In this document: positions 41,994 to 51,517 of the stretch, in pieces
How the letters are laid out: every line of letters starts with the position of its first letter
How positions within the stretch are numbered: position 1 is the stretch's first letter
Origin: FEN-299 sp963727765
Lineage (GTDB): Bacteria; Acidobacteriota; Vicinamibacteria; Vicinamibacterales; Fen-181
Assembly: GCA_963727765.1 (NCBI GenBank)
Contig: CAVSGZ010000009.1
Coordinates: 174,301 to 238,300 of the forward strand
DNA length: 64,000 nucleotides
Direction of reading: 5' to 3'
The notes under the pieces: model-generated
Seen by the model: only the letters and a program-made list of their open reading frames with translations
Databases searched by the model: none
Told to the model about the DNA's origin: nothing
Translations under genes and position numbers: made by a program

Positions 41994-43730
41994 GTGCGCA
42001 GAACGCTCGTGGCGGTCGTCGCAGTGGTGCTCGGCTATGCCGTGATGGCGGGGCTCTTCCCCAGGCGACTCGCGGCGCAGCCGCCTTCCTTCCGAGCTGG
42101 TGTCGAGGTGGTCGCCATCGATGTCAGCGTCGTCGACCGGGTCGGGTTCCCGGTCGGCGACCTGCAGCCGGCCGATTTCACCGTGACGGTGGACGGGAGG
42201 CCGCGGAAGATCGTGTCGGCGCAGTTCCTGTCGCACCGCGCCCCGGGAATCGACGAGATTGCCCGCGCCGAGCGCGGGGAGCCGCTGCCCGAAGTCGTCG
42301 CGCCGGGCCGCATCGGCACGGAGCGGGACGTCATCATCGCCGTCGACGAGGACAGCCTCGCGGCGGGCGACGGCCAGCTGGCCAAGCGCGCGATCGGACG
42401 GTTCGTCAACCAGTTGATGCCGGCCGACCGCATCGCGATTGTCACCCTTCCGAGGCTGCCGGGCCGCATCGGCCTGACCAGCGACCGGCGGGATGTCTTC
42501 GACGCCCTCTCGCTCATCAGTCCGGGCCTGATGCCGGCTTTCCGCAGCGATTATCAGATCGGCCTGACCGAGGCGTACGAAATCGCTCGGCAGGACGGCG
42601 TGACGGCGCAAGCGGTCGTGCAGCGCGAGTGCATCGACAAACTCGCCACCACGACAGCGCGGAGCGGAACGGGGCAGAGCCTGGCGATCGAATCCTGCCG
42701 GACCGACGTGCTGCTCCAGGCCAATCAGATGGTGCTGATGGGCCGGGACCGTGCCCAACGCTCGCTCGACGCGCTGCACCGGCTCGCGGACCTGCTGTCG
42801 TCGATCCCGAGGCCGAAGACGCTCGTCGTGGTGAGCGGTGGGTTCCCGCCGCCGATCAGCCAGACCGAATTCGCGCCGGTCGCCCAGGCGCTGGCCTCCG
42901 CGCAGGTGAATCTGTACACGCTGTATCTCGAGAAGTTGGACATGGACATCGCGGCCCCCATGCCGTCACCGACCGCCTCGAGCGACCGGGCGCTGGTCGG
43001 CGCCGGGATCGAGAACGTGACGGGCGCGGCCGGCGGCACGCTGCTGCGGGTGACCGGGGAGTTCGAGCCGATGCTCGACCGCGTGTCGCGCGAACTGAGC
43101 GGCTCGTACTTGCTCGGCGTGTCGGTCGAAGCTGCCGACCGCGACGGGCGCCCGCACCGTGTCGGCGTCCACGTCAATCGGGACGGCGTCACGGTACGGG
43201 CGCGCACGCAGTATGTCATCGGTACGGCTGCCGCAGCGGCAGCGCCGGCGGCCCCGCCGCCCGAAGAAACGGCGCCCACCGACCAGCCGTTGCGGACCGG
43301 GCCGGCGGCCGGATTCACCGAGCTGTCCCACAGCCGGATTCTCACCGCCGCGCGCGATCTCGCAGACAAGGGTGACGTGTACATCACGCTGAAGGCTAGC
43401 CTCGCCGAGGCGAAGGGCTCCGCCGGCCGTGAGGTCCTCGTGCAGGCGAAGATCGATCCGAGGAGCGTGTCGTTCGCGCCCACCGGGGGACGCCGCGTGG
43501 CGCACCTCGGGATCGGGGTCTTCTGCGGCGACGCCAAACACGCGGTGGTGGGGCAGTTGTGGCAGGAAGTGAACCTGGCTCTGAAGGACGACACCTTCAC
43601 GCGGTACTCGGGGGAGGGGATCCCCTACACCGCCAGGGTGCCGGTGACCGGAGACCCGCGGGACGTGAAGATCATCGTCTACGACTTCCGGTCGGACCTG
43701 CTCGGGGCCATGACCACCAGGGTCAAATAG
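41994..43730 (+). CDS. Secreted VWFA-related protein (acidobacterial type)
   Basis: A 578-residue protein starting at GTG with a signal sequence (about 1-29, ending RRLAAQ). The FRAGVEVVAIDVSVVDRVG opening and the GDLQPADFTVTVDGRP segment are hallmarks of the VWFA-related domain family that is abundant in Acidobacteriota. The metal-site motif is degenerate (AVDEDSL rather than DxSxS). A Pro/Ala linker (about 415-435) precedes a C-terminal beta-rich domain. TATACT at 41941-41946 may be its -10. Function unknown; extracellular adhesion or protein interaction is typical of VWFA folds. Confidence 0.82.
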   Translation: MRRTLVAVVAVVLGYAVMAGLFPRRLAAQPPSFRAGVEVVAIDVSVVDRVGFPVGDLQPADFTVTVDGRPRKIVSAQFLSHRAPGIDEIARAERGEPLPEVVAPGRIGTERDVIIAVDEDSLAAGDGQLAKRAIGRFVNQLMPADRIAIVTLPRLPGRIGLTSDRRDVFDALSLISPGLMPAFRSDYQIGLTEAYEIARQDGVTAQAVVQRECIDKLATTTARSGTGQSLAIESCRTDVLLQANQMVLMGRDRAQRSLDALHRLADLLSSIPRPKTLVVVSGGFPPPISQTEFAPVAQALASAQVNLYTLYLEKLDMDIAAPMPSPTASSDRALVGAGIENVTGAAGGTLLRVTGEFEPMLDRVSRELSGSYLLGVSVEAADRDGRPHRVGVHVNRDGVTVRARTQYVIGTAAAAAAPAAPPPEETAPTDQPLRTGPAAGFTELSHSRILTAARDLADKGDVYITLKASLAEAKGSAGREVLVQAKIDPRSVSFAPTGGRRVAHLGIGVFCGDAKHAVVGQLWQEVNLALKDDTFTRYSGEGIPYTARVPVTGDPRDVKIIVYDFRSDLLGAMTTRVK

Positions 43731-44523
43731 CCCGGCGCTGGCGCGCGGCCTCGTAGACCAGCACCGCGGCAGACACCGCCACGTTCAGCGACTCGACCGG
43801 TGCGCGCATCGGGATCGAGACGAGAGCGTCCGCGTCTCTGAGGATCTCGTCGGAGAGCCCGGCGCCTTCGCTCCCGAAGAGGAGCAGCGTCGGAGGCCGC
43901 AGGTCCAGCGCATCGGGAGCCGAGCCGCTCCGCGGCACGGCGGCGAGGACGCGGAGGCCCGAGGCCCTGGCCGCGACCAGCAGCTCCTCGGACGCGACGC
44001 CACTGACCACGGGCAGACGCAGGGCGCTGCCCATCGACCCTCTGAGCGCCTTCCAGCCAAACGGATCCGCGCTGGCCCCGCAGAACGCGGCGCCGGTGGC
44101 CCCGCCTGCCTCAGCGGAGCGCACGACCGCCCCGACGTTTCCCGGTTCCTGCACATCGACGGCTGCGACCACGAGCGCCGGGGAGGACGCCAGGATCCCC
44201 TCCAGCGAGGAGGCCGGGCGGTCGCCAATGGCGACGACCCCTGACGGGCTCGACACGGGGCTCATGGCCGCCATCATCGGCTCCGACACTTCGATCACAT
44301 CGACGGCCGCTGCCGCCAGGCGCGTGACGAGCCGTGCCACGTCGGGCGTCGAGCGCGCGCGGGCTGTGAGGGCGACCGTGTGGAGGCGGAGGCCGGCGTC
44401 GACGGCGTCGATGACCAGGTGCGCGCCGTCGAGCAACAGACGGGTGTCGCGTCCGCCGCGCGCGCGCGCCAGGGCGCGGCAGGTGGCGACGAGTGGATGA
44501 TGGCGGCTCGAAAGGGTCCGCAT
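43723..44523 (-). CDS. SpoU/TrmH-family RNA methyltransferase
   Basis: A 266-residue SPOUT methyltransferase acting on a ribose 2'-OH of tRNA or rRNA. It has an N-terminal substrate-binding domain (about 1-95), motif 1 NVGAVVRSAEAGG, motif 2 LLFGSEGAGLS and motif 3 IPMRAPVESLNVAVSAAV, which includes the S-adenosylmethionine knot. ATG 44523 aligns with the family (SSRHHPLV); ATGs at 44535 and 44538 are alternatives. The 3' end overlaps the convergent VWFA gene by 8 bases. Exact target cannot be told. Confidence 0.88.
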   Translation of the reverse strand: MRTLSSRHHPLVATCRALARARGGRDTRLLLDGAHLVIDAVDAGLRLHTVALTARARSTPDVARLVTRLAAAAVDVIEVSEPMMAAMSPVSSPSGVVAIGDRPASSLEGILASSPALVVAAVDVQEPGNVGAVVRSAEAGGATGAAFCGASADPFGWKALRGSMGSALRLPVVSGVASEELLVAARASGLRVLAAVPRSGSAPDALDLRPPTLLLFGSEGAGLSDEILRDADALVSIPMRAPVESLNVAVSAAVLVYEAARQRRAI

Positions 44524-44559
44524 GGCGTCACCCATCATAGCCGGAGAGCACGGGCCGTA

Positions 44560-44568
44560 TGCTAGAAT
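44560..44568 (+). promoter_or_regulatory. Extended -10 promoter element of greA
   Basis: TGC followed by TAGAAT forms an extended -10 (TGnTAnAAT-like), about 95 bases before greA, in the divergent gap to the methyltransferase. No clear -35. Confidence 0.4.
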
Positions 44569-44662
44569 CGCAGGGAATCGCGGGAACAGCACGTGGTCGG
44601 GCGCCGTGGCGGGATGGGCCCGTCTGCGTGCGGCCTGTGCACGGGGAACGGAACGCTGCCGG

Positions 44663-45136
44663 ATGTCAATCAAGGACCAGCTGCTGAAGAGGTTCGAAGA
44701 GGAAATCCAGGTGCTCGAACGCGAGCTGCGCAGCGAGTTGCCCAAGGAGATCCGCCGCGCACGCGAGCTCGGAGACCTGAGCGAGAACGCGGAGTACCAC
44801 GCCGCCAAGGAACGCCAGCGCCTCGTCGAGGCGCGGATCGCGATGCTCAAGCGGCGTGTCGGTGAAATCTCGCTGCTCAACCTCGACAAGCTGCCGCTCG
44901 ACAAGGTGGGCCTGGGTTCGATCGTCGATGTCACCGACGGCGGAGGCGAGACGATCACCTACCGGCTGGTGATGCCCGAGGAGGCCGACCCGAGCAAGGG
45001 GCTGATCTCGCCCAGTTCGCCGATCGGCCGCGCGCTTCTCAACAAGGAGCCTGGCGACCAGGTCACCGTGCAGGCGCCCAACGGCGTGCGCCATCTCGAG
45101 ATCGTCAAGATCGTGACGATCCACGACGTCGTATGA
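44663..45136 (+). CDS. greA: Transcription elongation factor GreA
   Basis: Rescues backtracked RNA polymerase by stimulating transcript cleavage. The 157-residue protein has the N-terminal coiled coil with ELGDLSENAEYHAAKERQ (acidic tip residues in DLSENAEY) and the C-terminal FKBP-like domain with SPIGRALLNKEPGD. Complete length. Confidence 0.96.
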   Translation: MSIKDQLLKRFEEEIQVLERELRSELPKEIRRARELGDLSENAEYHAAKERQRLVEARIAMLKRRVGEISLLNLDKLPLDKVGLGSIVDVTDGGGETITYRLVMPEEADPSKGLISPSSPIGRALLNKEPGDQVTVQAPNGVRHLEIVKIVTIHDVV

Positions 45137-45155
45137 AAGGTCAGGGTCTTCACCC

Positions 45156-46667
45156 GTGACCACCCCCTCCGCAGCCTCTCGCGTGACCTATTCGCCGCAA
45201 CTGCGCACGGCGCTCGTGCTGACCGGCAGCGGCACGGCCGGGGCCTACCATGCCGGGGTTCTGCGAGCCTTCCACGAGGCCGGCGTCAAGGTCGATCTGG
45301 TGGCCGGCACCGGGATGGGAGCCGTCTCGGCGCTGTTTGCCGCCATCGATGGCGGCGCCGCGCTGTGGGGTGACGACGGTTTGTGGCGCGCGCCGGCGGC
45401 CGCCAGGTACTACCGCGTTCGCGCGGCCATCCGGGCCGGTGGGTGGGCGCTCACGGCGTCGCTGTCTGTCGTTCTTCTGCCGCTCGCTGCCCTGGTGGCC
45501 GGCCTCATCGTCTACCCCGTGGCCTTCCTGCTTCGCTTGGTGGGAGGCCCGTCTGGCGGCTCGCTGTCCCGGGCGTACACGTCGCTGGCGGACCGGCTGT
45601 TCGACCCCGGCTTCCTGCCGTCGGTCCTGCCGCGGGCCTTTCTGTTGTCGCTCGTCCTGCTGGTCGGGACGTTCGCGGTGCTCGCGCTGGCCGTGCTCGT
45701 TCGCGGCGGCGGCAAGCGTCGCGACGACGCGCCGATTTGGTGGCGGATCGTCGGCGCGCCGCTGTCGGCGTCGGGCGCCACCCGCGCGGTGATGGGCCGG
45801 TTGTGGCAGCTTGTCGGCGGCGCCGCCGGCGCTCGCAGGCCCGGCCGCGTCGAATTCGGCCGCGTGTACTCCGAGCTGCTGCGGGACAACATCGGGCAGC
45901 CGGGCTTCCGCGAGTTGCTGCTGACGGTCCACGACCTCGACATGCGCCGCGACCTCGTCTTCGCTCTGCTCGGCGAACGCTACCGCCGCGATTTCTTTCG
46001 TGCCGGCGACGGGACCGGCGGCGACCGCCGGCTCTCCGAGGCGTTCGACCTGGCGGGCGTCAGCCGCGACCATCTCGTCAACGCGGGATTGGCCGGCGTG
46101 ACGCTGCCGGTCGCCACCGACGTCAGGTTGATGGGGTTTCCACCGGAGAGCTTCTGGTGCGGGGAGGTCCACCGCGTGACGTCCCGTCCGGGCGCCGTGG
46201 ACCGGATTCTCGCAGAACTGCCGCTGGCCGGCGTCGAGCAGGTCATCATCGTCTCGCCGTTTCCCGAACTCGACGGGCCCCACCGGTTGACCGTCCCCCG
46301 CAGCGACTGGCGGGGCAGGGTCAGCGATTACCTGGCCGGCGCCGAGGCCGCTGCCGTGAGGGCGATGCCTGACGCCGCGAGTCGTTTCGAGGGTGTCTAC
46401 CTGGTGCGACCGGCCTACAACCCGCTCGGCCCGCTCGACGTGGCCGGCTGCTACGACCAGCGGTCGGACCGCGTGGTGAAACTCGGCGAACTCGTCGACC
46501 GGGGCTACTCGGACGCCTACCGCCAGTTCATCGAACCCGTGGTCGGGGCGAGCGGCGAGCGGCTGAACATGGCCGGCGCGAGACTCGGACTGGGCGGTCC
46601 CGCTGAGCGGACGAGCTTCGACGATCCCCAGGCGCCGGGCGATGACCCGGCGCCGCAAGACCTGTGA
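45156..46667 (+). CDS. Patatin-like protein lacking the catalytic serine, with membrane helices
   Basis: A 503-residue protein starting at GTG. The N-terminus has the patatin oxyanion-type loop GSGTAGAYHAGVLRAF, then DLVAGTGMGAVSALFAAIDGG, where patatins have GxSxG; the serine position is Gly. Two hydrophobic segments (about 100-132 and 160-185) interrupt the fold, so it is probably membrane-bound. A C-terminal part (about 285-455) resembles the rest of a patatin fold (PVATDVRLMGFP). It starts 19 bases after greA. Lipase activity by the usual Ser-Asp dyad is not expected; a structural or regulatory lipid-binding role is possible. Confidence 0.65.
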   Translation: MTTPSAASRVTYSPQLRTALVLTGSGTAGAYHAGVLRAFHEAGVKVDLVAGTGMGAVSALFAAIDGGAALWGDDGLWRAPAAARYYRVRAAIRAGGWALTASLSVVLLPLAALVAGLIVYPVAFLLRLVGGPSGGSLSRAYTSLADRLFDPGFLPSVLPRAFLLSLVLLVGTFAVLALAVLVRGGGKRRDDAPIWWRIVGAPLSASGATRAVMGRLWQLVGGAAGARRPGRVEFGRVYSELLRDNIGQPGFRELLLTVHDLDMRRDLVFALLGERYRRDFFRAGDGTGGDRRLSEAFDLAGVSRDHLVNAGLAGVTLPVATDVRLMGFPPESFWCGEVHRVTSRPGAVDRILAELPLAGVEQVIIVSPFPELDGPHRLTVPRSDWRGRVSDYLAGAEAAAVRAMPDAASRFEGVYLVRPAYNPLGPLDVAGCYDQRSDRVVKLGELVDRGYSDAYRQFIEPVVGASGERLNMAGARLGLGGPAERTSFDDPQAPGDDPAPQDL

Positions 46668-46683
46668 CGAAGGGACCTGAGGC

Positions 46684-47853
46684 ATGAAGACGAGGGGACT
46701 GGCGACGGAGTTGATCCACCGCGGCGAGGACGCGCCGGTGCACGCTGATTCGGTGAACGTGCCCATCTACCAGACGACGACGTTCCTGTTCGAGAATGCG
46801 GACGAGGTGCGGCGCTACCAGGAAGGCAAGGTCGACAAGTACCTGTATTCCCGCTACGCGAACCCGACGGTCGTGGTGACCGAGCAGAAGATCGCCGCGC
46901 TCGACCGTGCGGAGGCGGCCCTGGTCTTCGCGTCGGGCATGGCGGCGACCTCGACGATCCTGTGGACGTTTCTGCGGCCTGGTGACCAGCTGCTGTGCAG
47001 TTCCGCGATCTACGGCGGGACGTTTCACCTGGTCAACGAGGTGCTGAGAGGGTTCGACATCGACGTGCGGCTGGCGACGATCGAGGAGCTTGCCGAGCCG
47101 GACGCGCTCATCGGCGGCAAGACGCGGCTGTGCTGGTTCGAATCGCCCATCAACCCGACGCTCCGGTGCGTGGACGTGGCGCGGGTGGCGAAGGCCTGCC
47201 GCGCAGCCGGCGTCCTGAGCGTGCTCGACAACACCTTCGCGAGCCCGATCAACCAGCAACCGCTGGCGCTGGGGGTGGATCTCGCGATGCAGAGCGCGAC
47301 CAAGTACCTGAACGGCCACGCCGACGTCACAGGCGGAGCCGTCACCGGCCCCCGCGCACTCCTGCAGAAGATCGACCTGATGCGTCGTTACCTGGGAGGC
47401 GTGATGGACCCGCAGGCGGCCTTCGCGCTCGCGCGCGGGCTCAAGACGCTGCCAATCCGCATGGCCCGCCACAACAGCTCGGCCGGGGCGGTGGCGCGGT
47501 TCCTCGACCGGGATCCACGCGTCACCCGCGTGTTCTACCCGGGCCTGGCCTCCCATCCGGACCACGCCGTGGCGCGCGCGCAGATGACGGGGTTCGGCGG
47601 GATGGTCACCTTCGAGGTGCCGGACGGGCTGGCGGGCGCCTCGCGCGTCTTCGACAGGTTCGAGGTGATTCGCCGGGCGACCAGTCTCGGCGGTGTCGAC
47701 AGCCTGGCCAGCCTGCCGGTGCTGACCTCGCACTACAACTACAGCGACAAGGAACTCGAGCGGGCCGGCGTCACGGCAGGCATGCTGCGCGTGTCCATCG
47801 GCCTCGAGGACGAGGCGGACCTCATCGCCGATCTGGACCAGGCGCTGGGATAG
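46684..47853 (+). CDS. Cys/Met metabolism PLP-dependent enzyme (trans-sulfuration family)
   Basis: A 389-residue type I PLP enzyme of the cystathionine gamma-synthase/gamma-lyase group. It shows YSRYANPT, VFASGMAA, the ESPINPTLR segment, the DNTF motif and the PLP lysine in QSATKYLNGH. The sequence fits cystathionine gamma-lyase, methionine gamma-lyase or O-acyl-homoserine sulfhydrylase; these cannot be separated by eye. Follows the patatin-like gene by 16 bases. Confidence 0.88.
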   Translation: MKTRGLATELIHRGEDAPVHADSVNVPIYQTTTFLFENADEVRRYQEGKVDKYLYSRYANPTVVVTEQKIAALDRAEAALVFASGMAATSTILWTFLRPGDQLLCSSAIYGGTFHLVNEVLRGFDIDVRLATIEELAEPDALIGGKTRLCWFESPINPTLRCVDVARVAKACRAAGVLSVLDNTFASPINQQPLALGVDLAMQSATKYLNGHADVTGGAVTGPRALLQKIDLMRRYLGGVMDPQAAFALARGLKTLPIRMARHNSSAGAVARFLDRDPRVTRVFYPGLASHPDHAVARAQMTGFGGMVTFEVPDGLAGASRVFDRFEVIRRATSLGGVDSLASLPVLTSHYNYSDKELERAGVTAGMLRVSIGLEDEADLIADLDQALG

Positions 47854-47885
47854 GGGACACGGCGGCGGGTCGTTCTGCGGCCCGG

Positions 47886-49313
47886 TCAGGCCTTGGCGGG
47901 ATCGCGCCGCTTGTCAGGCGGCTGGTGTTCGCGAAGGAACTGGACGGCCATGTCGAGCAGCTGCTGGCTGACCTCCGGACCTTCGAGCGCGCCGAACTGC
48001 GCACGCGCCGCCGCGACCGGCACCACGGCCTTGGCCATCGACCGGTGTCCGCCCGCGCTGCCCACCGACGAGAAGTACTTGCGGGCCCACTCGCCGGCAT
48101 TGCGGGAGTAGCCGAGGTTCCTGACCGAGAGGACCAGCATGTCCTTCACGATGCCGCCGACGATCGTCCACTTGATCTCTTCCATCTGCAGGAAGAAGTC
48201 GGCGACGTAGGCGATCAGGTCCTCGCGGGGCGTCTCGCCCACGAACGCGCAGAACACCTGATCCTCGCGCCGGCCGGCCGAGAGGGCCTTCACCACGAAC
48301 TCCAGGCGCTCGTACGTGATCTCCGCCCCTTCCATCTTCCGGATGAGCGTGGCGTCGGACAGGGGGTAGAGGAAGGAGAACGCCTCGAGGTCAACGCGGT
48401 TGGCCTGGCGGTTGAAGAAGAGCGTGTCGGACTTGATGGCGTAGAGCAGCGCGGTGGCCGTGCGTTCCGAGATGCTGACGTCGACCGCGCGAAGGTGCTC
48501 GGTGAGGATGGTGGAGGTCGAGCCGTAATCCGGCCGGATGTCCTTGAACACCGCGACGTAGCCGGACCGCACCGGGTGATGATCGATCACGAGATCGACC
48601 TTGCTGAACAGTTCGCCGAAATAGTGGGGCTGCACGTCGACCATGGCGACGCGGTCGAACTCGCCGAGCATGGCCGGCGTCACCGCCTCCACCTGGATGT
48701 CCAGCAGGTTGGCCATCCTGAGGTTCTCCGGCCGGCTGACGCCCTGCAGCGTCCCGAGGATGGCCGTGGCCTTGGTCCGGCGCAGGATGTTGCGCAGGGC
48801 GAGGCCGCTCGCCATCGCGTCCGGGTCCGGGTCGTTGTGGAGCAGGATCAGCATCCGGTCGGCGTCGGCGAAGTACCGCTGGTATTGCTGCACCCGGGCG
48901 CGCGTCAGCGACCGGCCGATCTGGGTGACGAGCGGTCCGCCGAACAGCTCGGACAGCGTGAGGTAGAAGATGTCCGGGAAGACGCTTCGCAGTTCGTCCG
49001 CCCGGCGGCTGTCGGCGTCGAGGCCGAGGACGTACACGAGCGTGGCGCCGGCATCGCCGATGGCGGTCAGCGTCTTCTTGAGGCCCGGCCTGCGGTTGTC
49101 CTCGACGATGACGCAATCGGTGGGGGAGAGTTCGGCTTTGAGGTAGGTGTCGGTGCGATGCGGGTTCCCGGCCGCCACGTCGATGCCGGCCTCGTGCAGC
49201 CGGCGCGCCAGCGGGCGGCTCTCGACAAGGAACGAGGTCTGGAAGCTGGCGGCCATGGCCGTCTCCAGCATCCGCACGACGAATTCGGTCTGACAAACGC
49301 CCAGGCACTTCAT
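47886..49313 (-). CDS. DHH-family phosphoesterase with N-terminal RCK/TrkA-N-like domain
   Basis: A 475-residue protein. Residues about 1-120 look like a Rossmann/TrkA-N domain. The DHH domain follows (about 140-330) with HNDPDPDAMASG, VDVQPHYF and the IDHHPV motif, and then a DHHA1-type domain with GSAGGHRSMA near residue 430. The combination suggests a nanoRNase or cyclic-dinucleotide phosphodiesterase-like enzyme under ligand control. ATG 49313 is chosen; an upstream in-frame start at 49370 would add 19 non-conserved residues. Divergent from uvrB. Confidence 0.82.
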   Translation of the reverse strand: MKCLGVCQTEFVVRMLETAMAASFQTSFLVESRPLARRLHEAGIDVAAGNPHRTDTYLKAELSPTDCVIVEDNRRPGLKKTLTAIGDAGATLVYVLGLDADSRRADELRSVFPDIFYLTLSELFGGPLVTQIGRSLTRARVQQYQRYFADADRMLILLHNDPDPDAMASGLALRNILRRTKATAILGTLQGVSRPENLRMANLLDIQVEAVTPAMLGEFDRVAMVDVQPHYFGELFSKVDLVIDHHPVRSGYVAVFKDIRPDYGSTSTILTEHLRAVDVSISERTATALLYAIKSDTLFFNRQANRVDLEAFSFLYPLSDATLIRKMEGAEITYERLEFVVKALSAGRREDQVFCAFVGETPREDLIAYVADFFLQMEEIKWTIVGGIVKDMLVLSVRNLGYSRNAGEWARKYFSSVGSAGGHRSMAKAVVPVAAARAQFGALEGPEVSQQLLDMAVQFLREHQPPDKRRDPAKA

Positions 49314-49421
49314 CGTGCGGCCAGCGTCGCCCGGTTGGCAGTGAGAGAACGGTCCATTTGCGCCAACCACCTATTATACTCAAAGAGGGCGGCGCGCTCG
49401 GCGCCGTTCCGGGAGCACGGC

Positions 49422-49445
49422 ATGAGAACGGTCGACGTCATCTGA
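49422..49445 (+). CDS. Seven-codon leader peptide coupled to uvrB
   Basis: ATG 49422 opens a reading frame MRTVDVI ending with TGA at 49443-49445, which shares its A with the uvrB ATG (TGATG). GGGAG lies at a suitable distance before it (about 49411), while uvrB itself has no ribosome site in front. The arrangement suggests ribosomes reach uvrB by reinitiation after this peptide. Prediction only. Confidence 0.4.
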   Translation: MRTVDVI

Positions 49446-51473
49446 TGGAACGGTTCGAACTCGTCACCGACTTCGAGCTGCGCGGCGACCAGCCGCGGGC
49501 GATTGACGAGCTGGTCGAGGGGCTCGACCGCGGCGATGCGCGCCAGGTCCTGCTGGGGGTGACCGGGTCGGGCAAGACGTTCACGATGGCGCAGATCATC
49601 GCCCGGGAGAACCGCCCCTCGCTGGTGATGGTGCACAACAAGACGCTGGCGGCGCAGCTCTACCAGGAGTTCCGGCGCTTCTTCCCCCGCAACGCCGTCG
49701 AGTACTTCGTCAGCTACTACGACTACTACCAGCCGGAAGCCTACGTCCCGGCGAGCGACACCTACATCGAGAAAGAGGCGACGATCAACGACGAGATCGA
49801 CCGCCTGCGGCTCTCGGCCACCCGGTCGCTGTTCGAGCGCCGTGACGTCATCATCGTCGCCAGCGTGTCGTGCATCTACGGCCTGGGTTCGCCGGAGTCC
49901 TACTACGGGATGGCGGTTCCGCTCGAGGTGGGGCAGCGGATCGACCGGGAGCAGATCCTCCGCAAGCTCGTCGACATCCAGTACGAGCGCAATGACGTCG
50001 AGTTCGGGCGCGGCACGTTCCGGGTCCGCGGCGACATCGTGGAGGTCTACCCGTCCTACGAGGAGCAGGCCGTCCGGATCGGCCTCTTCGGGGACGAGAT
50101 CGACGAGCTGGTGATCTTCGATCCGCTGACCGGGCGAACCTCGCGCCGCCAGGACCGGCTGGCGATCTACCCCAAGTCGCACTTCGTCGCGCCGCGCGAG
50201 AACACCCGACGGGCGATCGCCTCGATCAAGGCGGAACTGGCGGAGCGACGGGCGGCGCTCGAGGCCGGGGGCAAGCTGCTCGAGGCCCAGCGCCTGCACC
50301 AGCGCACGATGTTCGACCTCGAGATGATCCGCGAGATTGGCTACTGCCACGGGATCGAGAACTACGCGCGGCACCTCACCGGCCGCGCACCGGGCGAGCC
50401 GCCGCCGACGCTGCTCGACTACCTCCCGGCCGACGCGATCGTCTTCGTCGACGAGAGCCACCAGACAGTGCCGCAGATCCGGGGGATGTACCACGGCGAC
50501 CGGTCGCGAAAGCAGGTCCTGGTCGAGTACGGGTTCCGCCTGCCGTCGGCGCTCGACAACCGGCCGCTCGATTTCGACGAGTGGCAGGCGCGGACCCACC
50601 AGGTCATCTTCGTATCCGCGACGCCGGGTCCGTTCGAACTTCGGGAAGCGGGCGGCGTCGTGGTCGAGCAGATCATCCGCCCGACCGGTCTCACCGATCC
50701 GCCCATCGAGATCCGGCGGGTCCAGGGGCAGATCGACGACCTGTTGGGGGAGATCCGCGACCGGGCCGCTCGGCACGAGCGCGTTCTGGTGACGACGCTG
50801 ACCAAGCGGATGGCCGAGGACCTGACGCAGGTACTACCAGGAGCTTGGCATCAGGGTGCGCTACCTGCACTCGGACATCGAGACGCTGGAGCGGGTGGAG
50901 ATCCTGCGCGACCTGCGCCGGGGCGAGTTCGACGTGCTCATCGGCATCAACCTGCTCCGGGAGGGGCTCGACCTGCCCGAGGTCTCGCTCGTGGCGATTC
51001 TCGACGCGGACAAGGAAGGGTTCCTGCGCTCGGCGGGATCGCTCATCCAGACGTCTGGCCGCGCGGCCCGCAACGTCAACGGGCGCGTGCTGATGTACGC
51101 CGACCAGGTGACCGCATCGATGCGGGCGGCGATCGCCGAGACCGACCGCCGGCGGCGCTCGCAGGAGGCCTACAACACGGCCCACGACATCACGCCCGCG
51201 TCGATCGTCAAGCAGATCGACGACGTCCTCTCGAGCGTCTACGAACGCGACTACCTGGCCGCCCCGGCGCTCGAGGCGGCGCCCGGCTTCCGCACGCAGG
51301 CCGAGCTCGACGCGCACCTGGCGACGCTCGAACGCGAGATGCACGAGGCGGCCGCCAACCTCGACTTCGAGCAGGCGGCCACCATACGCGACCGCATCAA
51401 GACGCTCAAGCGGCAGGAGCTGGGGATCGGAGTGGACAGTTGCGTCAAGACGGGCGACTATATGAGAACATAA
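49445..51473 (+). CDS. uvrB: UvrABC system protein B, frameshifted by one extra base
   Basis: DNA damage-recognition helicase of nucleotide excision repair. From ATG 49445: FELVTDFELRGDQPRAI, Walker A GVTGSGKTFT, YYDYYQPEAYVP beta-hairpin, FVDESHQTVPQI and LVTTLTKRMAEDLT. After DLTQ the frame is lost; a G at 50830-50831 is extra, and the next frame continues YYQELGIRVRYLHSDIETLERVEIL, the INLLREGLDLPEVSLV motif and a C-terminal UVR motif (DFEQAATIRDRI). Repaired length about 675 residues. Start codon choice follows the conserved N-terminus. Confidence 0.92.
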
Positions 51474-51479
51474 GGTCAT

Positions 51480-51497
51480 CGCCTTCCGGCGAAGGCG
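51480..51497 (+). terminator. Hairpin after uvrB
   Basis: CGCCTTC (51480-51486) pairs perfectly with GAAGGCG (51491-51497) around a CGGC loop. No T-run. A second small inverted repeat, CCTCC-AA-GGAGG, covers the Shine-Dalgarno of the next gene. Confidence 0.4.
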
Positions 51498-51517
51498 GAT
51501 CCTCCAAGGAGGACATC

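Noticed and set aside
45280..45330. Active lipase/patatin annotation for the protein at 45156
   Set aside because: The nucleophile serine is absent, so an active patatin call would overstate what is seen.
49368..49378. Classical promoter TATTAT/TATACT before uvrB
   Set aside because: A -10-like sequence is present but no -35 lies at 16-18 bases, so it is not listed as a promoter.
50810..50860. Programmed ribosomal frameshift in uvrB
   Set aside because: No slippery heptamer or downstream structure, and the other broken genes show the same single-base insertion pattern, which points to sequence error.
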